From NCBI GenBank assembly GCA_019119265.1, contig DWXI01000189.1, forward strand, positions 1 through 45,606: DNA of 45,606 nucleotides, given 5' to 3'. Under the pieces are notes generated by a model. The model saw only the letters and a list, made by a program, of their open reading frames with translations. It did no database searches and had not been told where the DNA came from. This DNA is from Candidatus Mediterraneibacter intestinigallinarum. GTDB taxonomy: Bacteria > Bacillota > Clostridia > Lachnospirales > Lachnospiraceae. The first letter of the stretch is position 1; every line of letters begins with the position of its first letter. Made by a program: the position numbers and the translations under genes. Shown piece by piece: positions 8,092 through 17,650 of this stretch.

Positions 8092-9684
8092 ATGAAAAAA
8101 GATACGTCGCATACGTTGAAGCGGGCACAGAGATTTCCCGTTATCCTGATCGGAGAGGGACTGCTGGTAGGCGCTGTCTCAGGGCTGATCGTGATGCTCT
8201 ACCGGATCGCCCTTACTTTTGCAGGACAATGGCTCAATAAGATACTGGAATACATAAACGGCCATCCGATTCGGATCCTCGGATGGTTTGCGGCGCTGCT
8301 CCTGCTGGCGGTGCTGGTCGGTCGGCTGGTGAAATGGGAGCCGATGATCTCGGGCAGTGGTATCCCGCAGGTAGAGGGTGAAGTGCTGGGAAAGCTCAGC
8401 CAGAACTGGAAACGGGTCCTCCCGGCCAAATTTGCCGGCGGATTTCTCTGTCTGCTGGGCGGTCTTTCCCTCGGAAGAGAAGGCCCGTCCATCCAGCTGG
8501 GAGCTATGGGCGGACAGGGAGTTTCCCGTTTTTTTGACCGTGGAAAGACAGAGGAGAGATATCTTATGACCTGCGGGGCGAGTGCGGGGCTGGCAGCGGC
8601 GTTCCATGCGCCCCTGGCAGGTGTGATGTTTGCACTTGAGGAGATTCACAAAGGATTTTCCGTCAGCCTGCTTATTTCCGTGATGACGGCTTCTGTGACG
8701 GCGGATTATATCTGCTCCCATATTATGGGGATCGACCCGGTCTTTCAGTTTGAACTGGAACATGTGCTGCCTCAGAATTATTACTGGATGCTGCTCGTCC
8801 TTGGGGTGATCCTCGGACTTCTTGGTGCATTCTACAATAAGGTTATGTTAAAGGCACAGGAACTATATAAAAAACCGAAATTTTTAAATGAAACCACGAG
8901 ACTTGTGATCGCCTTTCTGGCAGCAGGCGTACTGGGACTTCTGATGCCTTCTGTACTGGGGAGCGGCGGCGGCCTGATCGTATCGCTCACAGACGGAGAG
9001 ATGGTACTGAGGCTTGTTATTTTGACATTTGTGGTGAAATTTTTGTTTTCCGCTGTCAGTTTCGGCTCCGGTGCTCCGGGCGGAATCTTTTTTCCGCTTC
9101 TTATCCTTGGCGCGCTGATCGGAGGCGCTTTTGCCATGACCGGAGTAGAGCTGTTCGGACTGGACCCGGTATATATCAATAATTTCGTATTGCTTGCCAT
9201 GGCAGGATTTTTTACCGCGATCGTCAGAGCACCGGTCACCGGTATCATCCTGCTCTTTGAAATGTCCGGCTCTGTGAGTCAGATGCTTTCTCTTGCGGTC
9301 GTTTCGGTCGTTGCTTATATTACAGCCACTCTGTTAAAATCGGAACCGATCTATGAGAGCCTGTTAAACCGCCTGCTGGACGGACAGAAAAAGAAAAGTG
9401 AGTCAGGTGAAAACAGCAGGAGACAAGGAGCTGGAGCGGGCAGACAGAAAGTCTTAAGCGAGTTTGTTATCATGAGCGGTTCAGTTCTTGAAGACCGCAC
9501 GGTCATGGAAATCCACTGGCCGAACAACTGCCTGCTTGTGGCTCTTGAGAGGAACGGAAAAGAGATGATCCCCCGCGGTAAGACAAGGCTTATGGCGGGC
9601 GACCGGCTGACGGTGATGACAGATGAGCGGGATGCAGGATATATACATGACAAATTGGAAAACTTATGTTATACTTCATTTTAG
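8092..9684 (+). CDS. ClC-family chloride channel/antiporter with TrkA-C domain
   Basis: Membrane protein moving chloride or another anion, 530 aa. The three anion-binding motifs are intact: GSGIP (88-92), GREGP (128-132, with gating Glu130) and GIFFP (331-335). An EE pair at 183-184 (FALEEI) matches the internal proton-transfer glutamate of exchangers, so proton-coupled exchange is more likely than a passive channel. The last 80 residues form a TrkA-C ligand-binding domain. The ATG at 8092 has AAGGAG 8 nt before it; an upstream in-frame TTG at 8047 has none. The 3' end contains the likely pyrH promoter. Confidence 0.92.
   Translation: MKKDTSHTLKRAQRFPVILIGEGLLVGAVSGLIVMLYRIALTFAGQWLNKILEYINGHPIRILGWFAALLLLAVLVGRLVKWEPMISGSGIPQVEGEVLGKLSQNWKRVLPAKFAGGFLCLLGGLSLGREGPSIQLGAMGGQGVSRFFDRGKTEERYLMTCGASAGLAAAFHAPLAGVMFALEEIHKGFSVSLLISVMTASVTADYICSHIMGIDPVFQFELEHVLPQNYYWMLLVLGVILGLLGAFYNKVMLKAQELYKKPKFLNETTRLVIAFLAAGVLGLLMPSVLGSGGGLIVSLTDGEMVLRLVILTFVVKFLFSAVSFGSGAPGGIFFPLLILGALIGGAFAMTGVELFGLDPVYINNFVLLAMAGFFTAIVRAPVTGIILLFEMSGSVSQMLSLAVVSVVAYITATLLKSEPIYESLLNRLLDGQKKKSESGENSRRQGAGAGRQKVLSEFVIMSGSVLEDRTVMEIHWPNNCLLVALERNGKEMIPRGKTRLMAGDRLTVMTDERDAGYIHDKLENLCYTSF
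9647..9675 (+). promoter_or_regulatory. Predicted sigma-A promoter for pyrH cluster
   Basis: ATGACA (9647-9652), 17-nt spacer, TATACT (9670-9675), lying in the last codons of the ClC gene. Each hexamer has one mismatch to consensus. It would start transcription near 9682, giving pyrH a leader of about 30 nt. Confidence 0.6.
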
Positions 9685-9710
9685 CAGACAAAACAAAGGA
9701 GTTTACTATA

Positions 9711-10406
9711 ATGAAAAGAGTATTACTTAAGCTGAGCGGGGAGGCCCTCGCAGGAGATAAAAAGACAGGTTTTGACGAGGCAACCTGCATCGGCGTTGCC
9801 AATCAGGTAAAGAAGCTTGTTGACGATGGCATTCAGGTGGCGATCGTGACAGGCGGCGGTAATTTCTGGAGAGGACGCACGAGCGAGACGATCGACCGTA
9901 CAAAGGCAGATCAGATCGGGATGCTCGCAACGGTGATGAACTGTATCTACGTATCAGATATTTTCAGACATGTAGGTATGAAGACAGCGGTGTTTACACC
10001 GTTTGTGTGCGGCTCTTTTACATCCCTGTTCTCAAAAGATGCGGCAGTGGAGGCTCTGAATGAAGGCAAGGTGATCTTCTTTGCAGGCGGCACAGGGCAC
10101 CCGTACTTTTCAACAGACACAGGGGCAGTCTTACGTGCGATTGAGATCGAGGCGGATGCAATGCTCCTTGCAAAAGCGATCGACGGAATCTATGACAGTG
10201 ATCCGAAGGTGAATCCGAATGCAGTCAAGTACGATGAGGTATCCATCCAGGAAGTGATCGATAAGAAACTGGCAGCAGTGGACCTTACAGCGTCGATCCT
10301 CTGTCTTGAAAACAAGATGCCGATGCTCGTGTTCGGGCTTAATGAAGAAAACAGCATCGTGGAAACGATGAGCGGTAATTTTACCGGAACAAAAGTAACA
10401 GTGTAG
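9711..10406 (+). CDS. pyrH: UMP kinase
   Basis: Phosphorylates UMP to UDP with ATP in the cytoplasm, feeding RNA, DNA and cell-wall sugar nucleotides. 231 aa, the usual length, amino-acid-kinase fold. Motifs include LKLSGEAL (5-12), TGGGNFWRGR (about 55-65), FFAGGTGHPYFSTDT (about 125-140) and YDSDPKVNPNA. The start at 9711 follows AAAGGAG, and no in-frame alternative has a ribosome site. In many bacteria the gene follows rpsB-tsf; here it follows a ClC gene instead. Confidence 0.97.
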   Translation: MKRVLLKLSGEALAGDKKTGFDEATCIGVANQVKKLVDDGIQVAIVTGGGNFWRGRTSETIDRTKADQIGMLATVMNCIYVSDIFRHVGMKTAVFTPFVCGSFTSLFSKDAAVEALNEGKVIFFAGGTGHPYFSTDTGAVLRAIEIEADAMLLAKAIDGIYDSDPKVNPNAVKYDEVSIQEVIDKKLAAVDLTASILCLENKMPMLVFGLNEENSIVETMSGNFTGTKVTV

Positions 10407-10418
10407 GAGGATTTCACT

Positions 10419-10970
10419 ATGAATGAGAAAGTGGCTGTGTATGACACAAAGATGACAAAGACGATCAACAACCTTGACAGCGAGCTGGCTACGATCCGTG
10501 CAGGACGCGCGAATCCACATGTGCTGGACAAGCTGGCTGTCGACTATTATGGAGCGCCGACTCCGATCCAGCAGGTGGCGAATGTGTCTGTTCCTGAGGC
10601 GAGGATGATTCAGATCCAGCCATGGGAAAAGAGTATGTTAAAGGCGATCGAGAAAGCAATCCTTACTTCTGATATCGGTATCAATCCGACGAATGACGGC
10701 GCATCTATCCGCCTTGTATTTCCAGAGCTTACAGAGGAACGAAGAAAAGAACTTGCTAAAGATGTGAAGAAAAAAGGCGAGGCGGCAAAAGTGGCTGTCC
10801 GTAATATTCGCCGAGACGGCAACGTGGCTTTTAAGAAGCTTAAAGGAACGGAGATATCTGAGGACGGGATCAAAGATCTTGAGGATGAACTTCAGAAGAT
10901 CACGGACAAATACATCACAAAGATCGATAAGATGGTCGATGCAAAATCAAAAGAAATTATGACAGTATAG
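10419..10970 (+). CDS. frr: Ribosome recycling factor
   Basis: Splits post-termination ribosomes together with EF-G. 183 aa, full length. It shows the family pattern [21 protein letters not shown] (about 28-48), [20 protein letters not shown] and [15 protein letters not shown]. The gene starts 13 nt after pyrH with an AGGAGG site, in the widely conserved pyrH-frr order. A GC-rich hairpin follows before uppS. Confidence 0.97.
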   Translation: MNEKVAVYDTKMTKTINNLDSELATIRAGRANPHVLDKLAVDYYGAPTPIQQVANVSVPEARMIQIQPWEKSMLKAIEKAILTSDIGINPTNDGASIRLVFPELTEERRKELAKDVKKKGEAAKVAVRNIRRDGNVAFKKLKGTEISEDGIKDLEDELQKITDKYITKIDKMVDAKSKEIMTV

Positions 10971-10980
10971 GGATATTAAG

Positions 10981-11010
10981 AAGGGGGCTTTGAAGATTAA
11001 GCCCCCTTTA
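10981..11010 (+). terminator. GC-rich hairpin after frr
   Basis: AAGGGGGCTT / AAGCCCCCTT, a 10-bp perfect stem with an 8-nt loop, followed only by TACAG. Without a clear T-run it may attenuate or partly terminate rather than stop transcription. A TATAAT at 11018-11023 lies just behind it, without a good -35, so uppS may also have its own weak promoter. Confidence 0.55.
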
Positions 11011-11045
11011 CAGCGTATATAATAGTAAAGTGAGAGGAAAAAGAT

Positions 11046-11753
11046 ATGAAAGTACCGCAGCATATTGCGATCATATTAGACGGGAACGGACGCTGGGCGA
11101 AGTCAAAGGGAATGCCGCGTAATTATGGTCATGCCCAGGGAAGTAAGAACGTGGAACGCATTTGTGAAGAAGCGTGGCGTATGGGGATCAAGTACCTGAC
11201 AGTCTACGCATTTTCTACGGAAAATTGGAACCGCCCGGACAGTGAAGTGTCAGCGCTCATGACTTTGTTACGTAATTATATGAAGACATGTTTAAAGACG
11301 GCGGCTAAAAATGATATGAAGATACGTGTCATCGGTGATATACAGCCGCTGGACGACGACATCAAGAACAGGATCAGAGAACTGGAATCAGCAACAGTGA
11401 ACAACGGAGGACTGAATTTTACCATAGCGCTTAATTACGGAAGCAGAGATGAACTTACGAGAGCGGCGCGGAAGATGGCCCAGGACTGCGCAGATGGAAA
11501 GCTGAAGGCAGATGATATCGACGAGGCAGTGTTTGAATCCTATATGGATACTCATGGGATTCCGGATCCGGATCTGCTGATCCGCACCAGCGGCGAACAG
11601 AGACTGTCCAATTACCTGCTGTGGCAGCTTGCTTATTCGGAGTTTTATTTTACTGATGTTCCATGGCCGGATTTTACGAAAGAAGAGCTGATGAAAGCAA
11701 TTGAGGAATATAACCACAGACACAGAAGATTCGGCGGAGTAGAGGAGGCGTAA
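11046..11753 (+). CDS. uppS: Undecaprenyl diphosphate synthase (isoprenyl transferase)
   Basis: Builds the C55 lipid carrier for peptidoglycan from farnesyl-PP and isopentenyl-PP at the inner face of the membrane. 235 aa. Signature residues: ILDGNGRWAKSKGMPRNYGH (about 8-27, with the catalytic Asp), TVYAFSTENWNRP, and RTSGEQRLSNYLLWQLAYSE near 180. Followed after 5 nt by cdsA. It shares the cluster with the lipid and isoprenoid genes cdsA and dxr. Confidence 0.97.
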   Translation: MKVPQHIAIILDGNGRWAKSKGMPRNYGHAQGSKNVERICEEAWRMGIKYLTVYAFSTENWNRPDSEVSALMTLLRNYMKTCLKTAAKNDMKIRVIGDIQPLDDDIKNRIRELESATVNNGGLNFTIALNYGSRDELTRAARKMAQDCADGKLKADDIDEAVFESYMDTHGIPDPDLLIRTSGEQRLSNYLLWQLAYSEFYFTDVPWPDFTKEELMKAIEEYNHRHRRFGGVEEA

Positions 11754-11758
11754 GGTTT

Positions 11759-12571
11759 ATGTTCAGAACAAGACTGTTGAGCGGAATCCTTTTGATGGTC
11801 ATCGCGCTTGTAACTCTGATCAGAGGAGGAAATCTACTTTTCTTTGTCCTGCTGATCATCAGTCTGATCGGCATGACAGAACTCTATAAAGTATTTGGAA
11901 TCGAGAAGAAACCGCCGGGGATGGCTGGCTATATCGCTGCAGTCGTATACTATGGACTTCTGTATTTTGAACAGCAGCTACCGGGAGACAAAATGATATG
12001 GTTTATGATGCTGTTCATGGCTTTTCTGATCTGCGAGATGGCAACACTGGTATTTGGATATCCTAAATATAATACGCAGCAGATATTTGCGGCATTTTTC
12101 GGACTTTTTTACGTGACAGTGATGCTGTCCTACATTTACCAGACAAGACTGCTGGAAGGCGGTATCTTCACGGTATGGCTCGTATTTGTATGTTCCTGGG
12201 GGTGCGATACCTGCGCATATTGTGTGGGCATGCTGATCGGGAAGCATAAGATGGCACCGGTCTTAAGTCCGAAGAAATCGATAGAAGGCGGTATCGGCGG
12301 GATTTTGGGTGCGGCTCTTATCGGCGTGCTCTATGCACTGGCGATCAATCACTGGGGCGGCGCAGAGTCAGAAGTATTTACCTATGCGGTCATCGGGGCT
12401 GTCGGCGGCGCGATATCCCAGATCGGCGATCTGGCGGCGTCCGCGATCAAACGGTACCACAATATCAAGGATTATGGCAGGCTGATCCCCGGACATGGCG
12501 GAATCCTGGACCGGTTTGACAGTGTCATTTTTACGGCGCCGATCATATACTATCTTGCCATCCTTCTGTAA
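11759..12571 (+). CDS. cdsA: Phosphatidate cytidylyltransferase
   Basis: Makes CDP-diacylglycerol from CTP and phosphatidic acid, the branch point of phospholipid synthesis. Integral membrane protein, 270 aa, with about seven hydrophobic segments. The C-terminal signature is intact (SAIKRYHNIKDYGRLIPGHG then GILDRFDS), and the substrate-binding LSPKKSIEGGIGG stretch is near 170. Tightly linked to uppS (5 nt) and followed by dxr after 46 nt. Confidence 0.96.
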   Translation: MFRTRLLSGILLMVIALVTLIRGGNLLFFVLLIISLIGMTELYKVFGIEKKPPGMAGYIAAVVYYGLLYFEQQLPGDKMIWFMMLFMAFLICEMATLVFGYPKYNTQQIFAAFFGLFYVTVMLSYIYQTRLLEGGIFTVWLVFVCSWGCDTCAYCVGMLIGKHKMAPVLSPKKSIEGGIGGILGAALIGVLYALAINHWGGAESEVFTYAVIGAVGGAISQIGDLAASAIKRYHNIKDYGRLIPGHGGILDRFDSVIFTAPIIYYLAILL

Positions 12572-12617
12572 ATGAAAATGGTACAACTGAACTGATACGA
12601 AAATGAGGTTAAAACAG

Positions 12618-13760
12618 ATGAAAAAAATCGCAATTCTGGGTTCCACGGGTTCCATCGGAACCCAGACACTTGAAATTGTAAGGACGAACAAAGATATCAA
12701 AGTGACGGCTCTTGCAGCAGGACGCAATATTGACCTCCTGGAAAAACAGATCCGTGAGTTTGAGCCGAAGCTGGCAGCAGTGTGGAGTGAAGAGCTGGCC
12801 TCCGAACTAAAGAGCCGCGTCCGGGATATGCAGGTGGAAATCCTTGCCGGCATGGACGGACTGCTGGCAGTTGCTTCTGAGCAGGAGTCAGAGATCCTTG
12901 TGACGGCTATTGTTGGTATGATCGGAATCCTTCCGACCATTGAAGCGATCAAAGCAGGAAAAAACATCGCGCTGGCAAATAAGGAAACACTCGTGACGGC
13001 AGGACATATCATTATGCCGCTGGCCGAGCAGTATCATGTGTCTATCCTTCCGGTGGACAGCGAGCACAGCGCGATCTTCCAGTCATTGCAGGGCGGACAG
13101 AGAAAGGCGCTGCACAAGATACTCTTAACCGCATCAGGCGGTCCGTTCCGTGGAAAGAAGAAAGAAGAGCTGGAGAATATACAGGTGGAAGACGCCTTGA
13201 AGCATCCGAATTGGGCGATGGGGCGCAAGATTACTATTGATTCATCCACCATGGTAAACAAAGGTCTGGAAGTGATCGAGGCAAAATGGCTCTTTGGAGT
13301 CACTGTGGACCAGATCCAGGTGGTCGTCCAGCCTCAGAGCATCATCCATTCTATGGTGGAATATGAAGACGGCGCTGTTATTGCACAGCTCGGGACGCCG
13401 GACATGAAGCTTCCGATCCAGTATGCGCTTTATTATCCTGAGAGAAGGTATCTGCCGGGGGACCGGCTGGATTTCGGACAGCTTTCCCAGATCACATTTG
13501 AGAAACCGGATATGGAGACCTTCTACGGATTGAAACTGGCGATCGAGGCGGGAAAAAAGGGGGGCTCTCTTCCGACAGTATTCAATGCTGCCAATGAAAA
13601 AGCGGTGGCACTGTTCCTTGACCGGAAGATCCGGTATCTCCAGATACCCGAGATCATCCGGGGGTGTATGGAAAACCATAAGAATATTGCCGACCCGAGT
13701 GTGGAAGAGATACTAAAGACAGAGCAGGAAACATATGAATTTATTAAAAACAGGTGGTAA
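12618..13760 (+). CDS. dxr: 1-deoxy-D-xylulose 5-phosphate reductoisomerase
   Basis: Second enzyme of the MEP isoprenoid pathway; NADPH-dependent, cytoplasmic, the target of fosmidomycin. 380 aa. Seen: NADPH fold LGSTGSIGTQTLEIVR (about 5-20), ALANKETLVTAG, PVDSEHSAIFQ with metal ligands, TASGGPF, and HPNWAMGRKITIDSSTMVNK. Start placed at the ATG at 12618, 8 nt after GAGGT, rather than at 12603, which lies before that site. It supplies isoprenoid precursors for the product of the neighbouring uppS. Confidence 0.96.
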   Translation: MKKIAILGSTGSIGTQTLEIVRTNKDIKVTALAAGRNIDLLEKQIREFEPKLAAVWSEELASELKSRVRDMQVEILAGMDGLLAVASEQESEILVTAIVGMIGILPTIEAIKAGKNIALANKETLVTAGHIIMPLAEQYHVSILPVDSEHSAIFQSLQGGQRKALHKILLTASGGPFRGKKKEELENIQVEDALKHPNWAMGRKITIDSSTMVNKGLEVIEAKWLFGVTVDQIQVVVQPQSIIHSMVEYEDGAVIAQLGTPDMKLPIQYALYYPERRYLPGDRLDFGQLSQITFEKPDMETFYGLKLAIEAGKKGGSLPTVFNAANEKAVALFLDRKIRYLQIPEIIRGCMENHKNIADPSVEEILKTEQETYEFIKNRW

Positions 13761-13763
13761 TAC

Positions 13764-14795
13764 ATGGGTATAATCATAGCAATCCTACTATTCAGTTTTA
13801 TAATCATCTTCCATGAACTGGGGCATTTCCTTCTCGCAAAGGCAAACGGCATCCGGGTGGATGAATTTTCCCTGGGGTTAGGGCCGACATTGTTTGGCAG
13901 GAAGATCGGAGAGACATTTTTCTGTATCAAGCTGCTCCCGTTCGGCGGCGCCTGCATGATGGGTGAGGACGATGCGGACGACATGTCTGAAGGAAGCTTT
14001 AACAGCAAATCTGTATGGGCGAGGATATCTGTTATTGCGGCGGGACCGCTTTTTAATCTTCTACTTGCCTGGATCTTCTGCGTGATCCTTGTGGGGGCGA
14101 CAGGTTACACGTCCACTGAGATCACTGCCGTAACGGACGGTTATTCCGCGCAGGAACAGGGGCTGCAGCCGGGAGATGTGATCAAAGAGATCAATGGACG
14201 TAATGTCCACATCTGGGAAGAAGTGCATCTCTATACTTTGACTCATCCAGATGATACACCTTACGAAGTTGTATATGAACGCGACGGGGAAGAGTATACA
14301 GCGCAGATCGAGCCTAGACAGCAGGAAGGAGACGCGTCTCCTATGCTGGGAGTGAACGGCGGCAGCCATGAGCGTCCGGGCTTTTTCGGAACTATGCAGT
14401 ACGGCTTCTACAGGCTGAAGTATTGGATGAATTATACGGCGGACAGTCTGCGTATGCTGGTCACGGGTCAGGTCGGGCTTCAGGATTTGTCCGGACCTGT
14501 GGGGATTGTTGCAGTCGTGGATGACGTTTATGAGTCGGCCGCGCCGTCGGGAATTCTGGCAATTGTCCTAAGTCTGATGAATTTTGGCACGTTGCTGTCG
14601 GCAAACCTGGGAGTGATGAATCTGCTTCCAATACCGGCGCTGGATGGCGGCAGACTTGTATTTCTGCTTGTGGAAGCCGTGCGCCGCAAGAGAGTTCCGC
14701 CTGAGAAAGAGGGAATGGTACATTTTGCGGGATTTGCACTTCTCATGCTGCTCATGGTGGTGGTTATGTTCAATGATATCATGAAGTTGTTCTAA
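13764..14795 (+). CDS. rseP: RIP site-2 zinc metalloprotease RseP
   Basis: Intramembrane protease that cleaves membrane-anchored regulators such as anti-sigma factors. 343 aa. The zinc motif HELGH is at 17-21 in the first membrane segment. A PDZ domain follows (about 110-180, with GLQPGDVIKEINGR), and the second active-site motif LLPIPALDGGR is near 290. Starts 3 nt after dxr. The usual next gene ispG (and often polC) is not here; a SleC-like gene follows instead. Substrate unknown. Confidence 0.95.
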   Translation: MGIIIAILLFSFIIIFHELGHFLLAKANGIRVDEFSLGLGPTLFGRKIGETFFCIKLLPFGGACMMGEDDADDMSEGSFNSKSVWARISVIAAGPLFNLLLAWIFCVILVGATGYTSTEITAVTDGYSAQEQGLQPGDVIKEINGRNVHIWEEVHLYTLTHPDDTPYEVVYERDGEEYTAQIEPRQQEGDASPMLGVNGGSHERPGFFGTMQYGFYRLKYWMNYTADSLRMLVTGQVGLQDLSGPVGIVAVVDDVYESAAPSGILAIVLSLMNFGTLLSANLGVMNLLPIPALDGGRLVFLLVEAVRRKRVPPEKEGMVHFAGFALLMLLMVVVMFNDIMKLF

Positions 14796-14852
14796 AGATT
14801 GTCTTCTGTATATATAATTAATAGATCATTTTTATTTATGTGGGAGACATTT

Positions 14853-16118
14853 ATGCAGTATATAAAAGCAATGCAGGAAGAGGCTTCCGGTAAGGGCGAA
14901 CTTCAGATCAATGTCACATCAACATTGGATTCACGTCCTATCGGAGCGGCGCGGATATCTATCTCCTATACAGGAGTGCCGGAACAGACACTGGAGCAGG
15001 TGACAACAGACTCATCCGGGCAGAGTGAAGTTCTGACGCTGGACGCACCGCCGGAAGAGTGGAGTCTGGATCCGAATAACGAAAGACAGCCATATTCCGA
15101 ATATACGCTGGATATCAGTGCTCCGGGTTTTGAGCCGGTAAGTATTGCCGGCACAGAGATACTTGCAAATGTAAAGGCCATCCAGAATGTCAGGATGCAG
15201 CCAAGCGAAACGGGCGGGGAAGAAGAGAAAGTGTTCGTCATCCCCGCCCATACTTTATATGGGGATTATCCGCCCAAGATCGCAGAGGATGAGATCAAAC
15301 CTACGAATGAGTCGGGGGAGATCGTTTTAAGCCGTGTGGTCGTGCCGGAATACATCGTCGTCCATGACGGGTCACCGAGAGATACTACGGCGACAAACTA
15401 TTATGTTAAATATAAAGACTACATCAAAAATGTGGCGTCCAGTGAGATATACGCCACATGGCCGGAAGATACGATACGGGCAAATGTGCTGGCTATCATG
15501 TCTTTTACGCTGAACCGGGTCTATACGGAGTGGTACAGAAACCGCGGGTATGATTTTACGATCACATCGTCCACGGCATTTGATCATAAGTGGATACCGG
15601 AGCGGAATTATTATGATACCATATCCGTGATCGTGGATGAACTGTTTGCTGCTTATCTGTCCCGGCCTAATGTGAGACAGCCGATCCTGACTCAGTACTG
15701 TGATGGAAGACGCGTAACTTGTCCGAACTGGATGACACAGTGGGGATCGAAGGAGCTGGGCGACCAGGGATATTCACCTATAGAGATATTGCGGTATTTC
15801 TATGGGGATGACATGTATATCAATACTGCTGAAGAAATTTCGGGAATACCTGCATCCTGGCCGGGGTATACTCTGGAAGAGGGTTCCAGCGGGGCAAAAG
15901 TGCGTCAGATGCAGGAACAGCTCAATGTGATCGCAGGGGCTTATCCGGCTCTGCCGAAGATCACTGCAGACGGGATATATGGACCTGCGACAGAAAATGC
16001 AGTGAGAGAATTCCAGTCCGTGTTCGGGCTTCCGGTGACGGGAAAAGTCGACTATCCTACATGGTATAAAATATCGGAGATTTATGTGGGAGTGTCGAGG
16101 ATTGCGGAACTGACATAG
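14853..16118 (+). CDS. sleC: SleC-like spore cortex-lytic enzyme
   Basis: Predicted germination enzyme that degrades spore cortex peptidoglycan. 421 aa, close to SleC of C. difficile and C. perfringens. Layout: N-terminal pro-region with a beta-rich fold (about 15-115), a SpoIID-like lytic transglycosylase domain (about 165-320, with WPEDTIRANV and candidate catalytic Glu205, and NWMTQWGSKELGDQGYSPIE), then a PG_binding_1 domain (about 345-410, GSSGAKVRQMQEQL and DGIYGPATENAVREFQ). No signal peptide is visible. The ATG at 14853 has a GGGAGA site; an upstream TTG at 14799 has none. SleC zymogens are activated by Csp proteases; none is seen here. Architecture is clear, orthology is likely rather than proven. 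Confidence 0.8.
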   Translation: MQYIKAMQEEASGKGELQINVTSTLDSRPIGAARISISYTGVPEQTLEQVTTDSSGQSEVLTLDAPPEEWSLDPNNERQPYSEYTLDISAPGFEPVSIAGTEILANVKAIQNVRMQPSETGGEEEKVFVIPAHTLYGDYPPKIAEDEIKPTNESGEIVLSRVVVPEYIVVHDGSPRDTTATNYYVKYKDYIKNVASSEIYATWPEDTIRANVLAIMSFTLNRVYTEWYRNRGYDFTITSSTAFDHKWIPERNYYDTISVIVDELFAAYLSRPNVRQPILTQYCDGRRVTCPNWMTQWGSKELGDQGYSPIEILRYFYGDDMYINTAEEISGIPASWPGYTLEEGSSGAKVRQMQEQLNVIAGAYPALPKITADGIYGPATENAVREFQSVFGLPVTGKVDYPTWYKISEIYVGVSRIAELT

Positions 16119-16126
16119 GGAAGCTG

Positions 16127-17446
16127 ATGAAGAAACTGTATGATGAGCAAAAAACTGACAGATACCAAAGATATGCGGGAATATCGGAGAGGAGTTCTAT
16201 GACACAAAGAAGAAGGCGAAGAGAAAGGAGAAAACGCAGGACAGGGTGTGCAGCTGCGCTTATTTTACTTGTACTGCTCGGTGCAGGGGCAGCATACGGA
16301 ATACCCTGGGTTATTGATCAGTTCGGCGGACAGGTGAGAGAAACTTTCGGCGAGACCGTAGAGAAGGCGGTGAATACGCTGTCAGCGGAACCGGCGGATT
16401 TCCCGGAGCTTACGATTTCGGAGGAGGAAGTAGAGGGAAACTTTTATTATGAACAGCTGAATGGGGAAGAACAGATCATATACCGTGAACTCCTGCAGGG
16501 GGTACAGGATATGGAAGACTGTATTACGATACATGCCGGAAGAGAGGACCATCCGGAAAAAGTATACGAGTATCTCCTGTATGACTGCCCGGAACTTTTC
16601 TGGTGTGTCGGAAGTTCGCAAATGACAGTTTACGAGGATCATACGGAGTTTTATCCCACATATTCATGTACGTCTGATGAACGGATACGGAGACAGGGTG
16701 AGATTGACGCGGCCGTATCAGACTGTATCGAGGGGAATGATCCTGTCGCCGGAGAATATGACAGGATCCGGTACGTATACGAATACCTTGTCAATACTGT
16801 CGATTATGATGAGGATGCGCCGGACAATCAAAATATCTACAGCGCCCTTGTGGGAAAAAGCTCTGTATGCGCCGGATATTCCAGAGCGGCTCAGTATCTT
16901 CTCAACCATATGGGGATTGAGTGCATCTATGTAGTGGGTACTGCGCAGGGTCAGGAGGCTCATGCCTGGAATATTGTGAACTGCGGAGGAAAATATTACC
17001 AGATGGATGTGACGTTTGGCGATCCGGTATTTCTCTCTTCGGAGAGCGGAGAAAATCTTCCGGGAAATATCATCTATTATGATTATCTGTGCTGCACAGA
17101 TACAGAGATTATGGCCGACCATACGCCGACAGATGAGGTCACATATCCGACCTGTGAATCAGACGATCTGAATTACTACAGAATGAACGGGATGTACTAC
17201 GAGTCCTATGATCCTCAGATCCTTCTGGGGGATATGAACGACAGTATTTATGAAAGACAGGAGATGTTTGTGTGCAAATTTTCATCTTCGAAAATTTATC
17301 AGAATGCCCGAGGCGCTGTGATCGAAGAACTGTTTCCGAAAGCGGCGCAGACACTTGGATCAGTGTACGGACTGGAGCAGGTAAAGTACACATATATTGA
17401 GGATGAGACCCATAATAAGATTATGGTTTTCTGGAATTATCAGTAA
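16127..17446 (+). CDS. Membrane-anchored transglutaminase-like protein
   Basis: 439 aa with a very basic N-terminus (RRRRRERRKRR, about 28-38), one membrane segment (about 41-60), and an extracytoplasmic part. A transglutaminase/cysteine-protease-like domain holds Cys248 (KSSVCAGYSRA), His279 (EAHAWNIV) and Asp294 (YYQMDVTFGDP), an intact catalytic triad. Such domains in Firmicutes act as proteases or amidases on wall or surface proteins; the substrate is unknown. It begins 8 nt after the sleC-like gene. An alternative start at 16199 has the stronger site GAGAGGAG and would remove the first 24 residues without affecting the domains. Confidence 0.82.
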   Translation: MKKLYDEQKTDRYQRYAGISERSSMTQRRRRRERRKRRTGCAAALILLVLLGAGAAYGIPWVIDQFGGQVRETFGETVEKAVNTLSAEPADFPELTISEEEVEGNFYYEQLNGEEQIIYRELLQGVQDMEDCITIHAGREDHPEKVYEYLLYDCPELFWCVGSSQMTVYEDHTEFYPTYSCTSDERIRRQGEIDAAVSDCIEGNDPVAGEYDRIRYVYEYLVNTVDYDEDAPDNQNIYSALVGKSSVCAGYSRAAQYLLNHMGIECIYVVGTAQGQEAHAWNIVNCGGKYYQMDVTFGDPVFLSSESGENLPGNIIYYDYLCCTDTEIMADHTPTDEVTYPTCESDDLNYYRMNGMYYESYDPQILLGDMNDSIYERQEMFVCKFSSSKIYQNARGAVIEELFPKAAQTLGSVYGLEQVKYTYIEDETHNKIMVFWNYQ

Positions 17447-17497
17447 TAGTTTTGAATATTTAGAAGTATTTCTGAATATTTTTGCAGGATTTATCAG

Positions 17498-17526
17498 TTG
17501 AATTATAAGCTCAGTTGTAGTATAAT
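17498..17526 (+). promoter_or_regulatory. Sigma-A promoter of carAB
   Basis: TTGAAT (17498-17503), 17-nt spacer, TATAAT (17521-17526). The start point is expected near 17533, giving a leader of about 118 nt before carA. Confidence 0.75.
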
Positions 17527-17544
17527 CTTTACAATTTGAGAAAG

Positions 17545-17581
17545 AGGGCGCTCTGGGATCAAAAGACTCCAAGAGTGCCTT
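17545..17581 (+). promoter_or_regulatory. Leader hairpin upstream of carA
   Basis: A stem of about 10 bp (AGGGCGCTCT with AGAGTGCCTT, two G-U pairs), with a further partly paired loop. It begins about 12 nt into the predicted transcript. Only TTT follows, so it is a weak terminator at best. It might be an attenuator for a pyrimidine signal, but no PyrR-type anti-terminator partner could be drawn with confidence. Confidence 0.4.
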
Positions 17582-17650
17582 TGCTATGTAACGACATGGC
17601 TCTTCTTGAATCAGCAGTTAATGAATTCTACAAAGGGAAAGGGTGAACAG

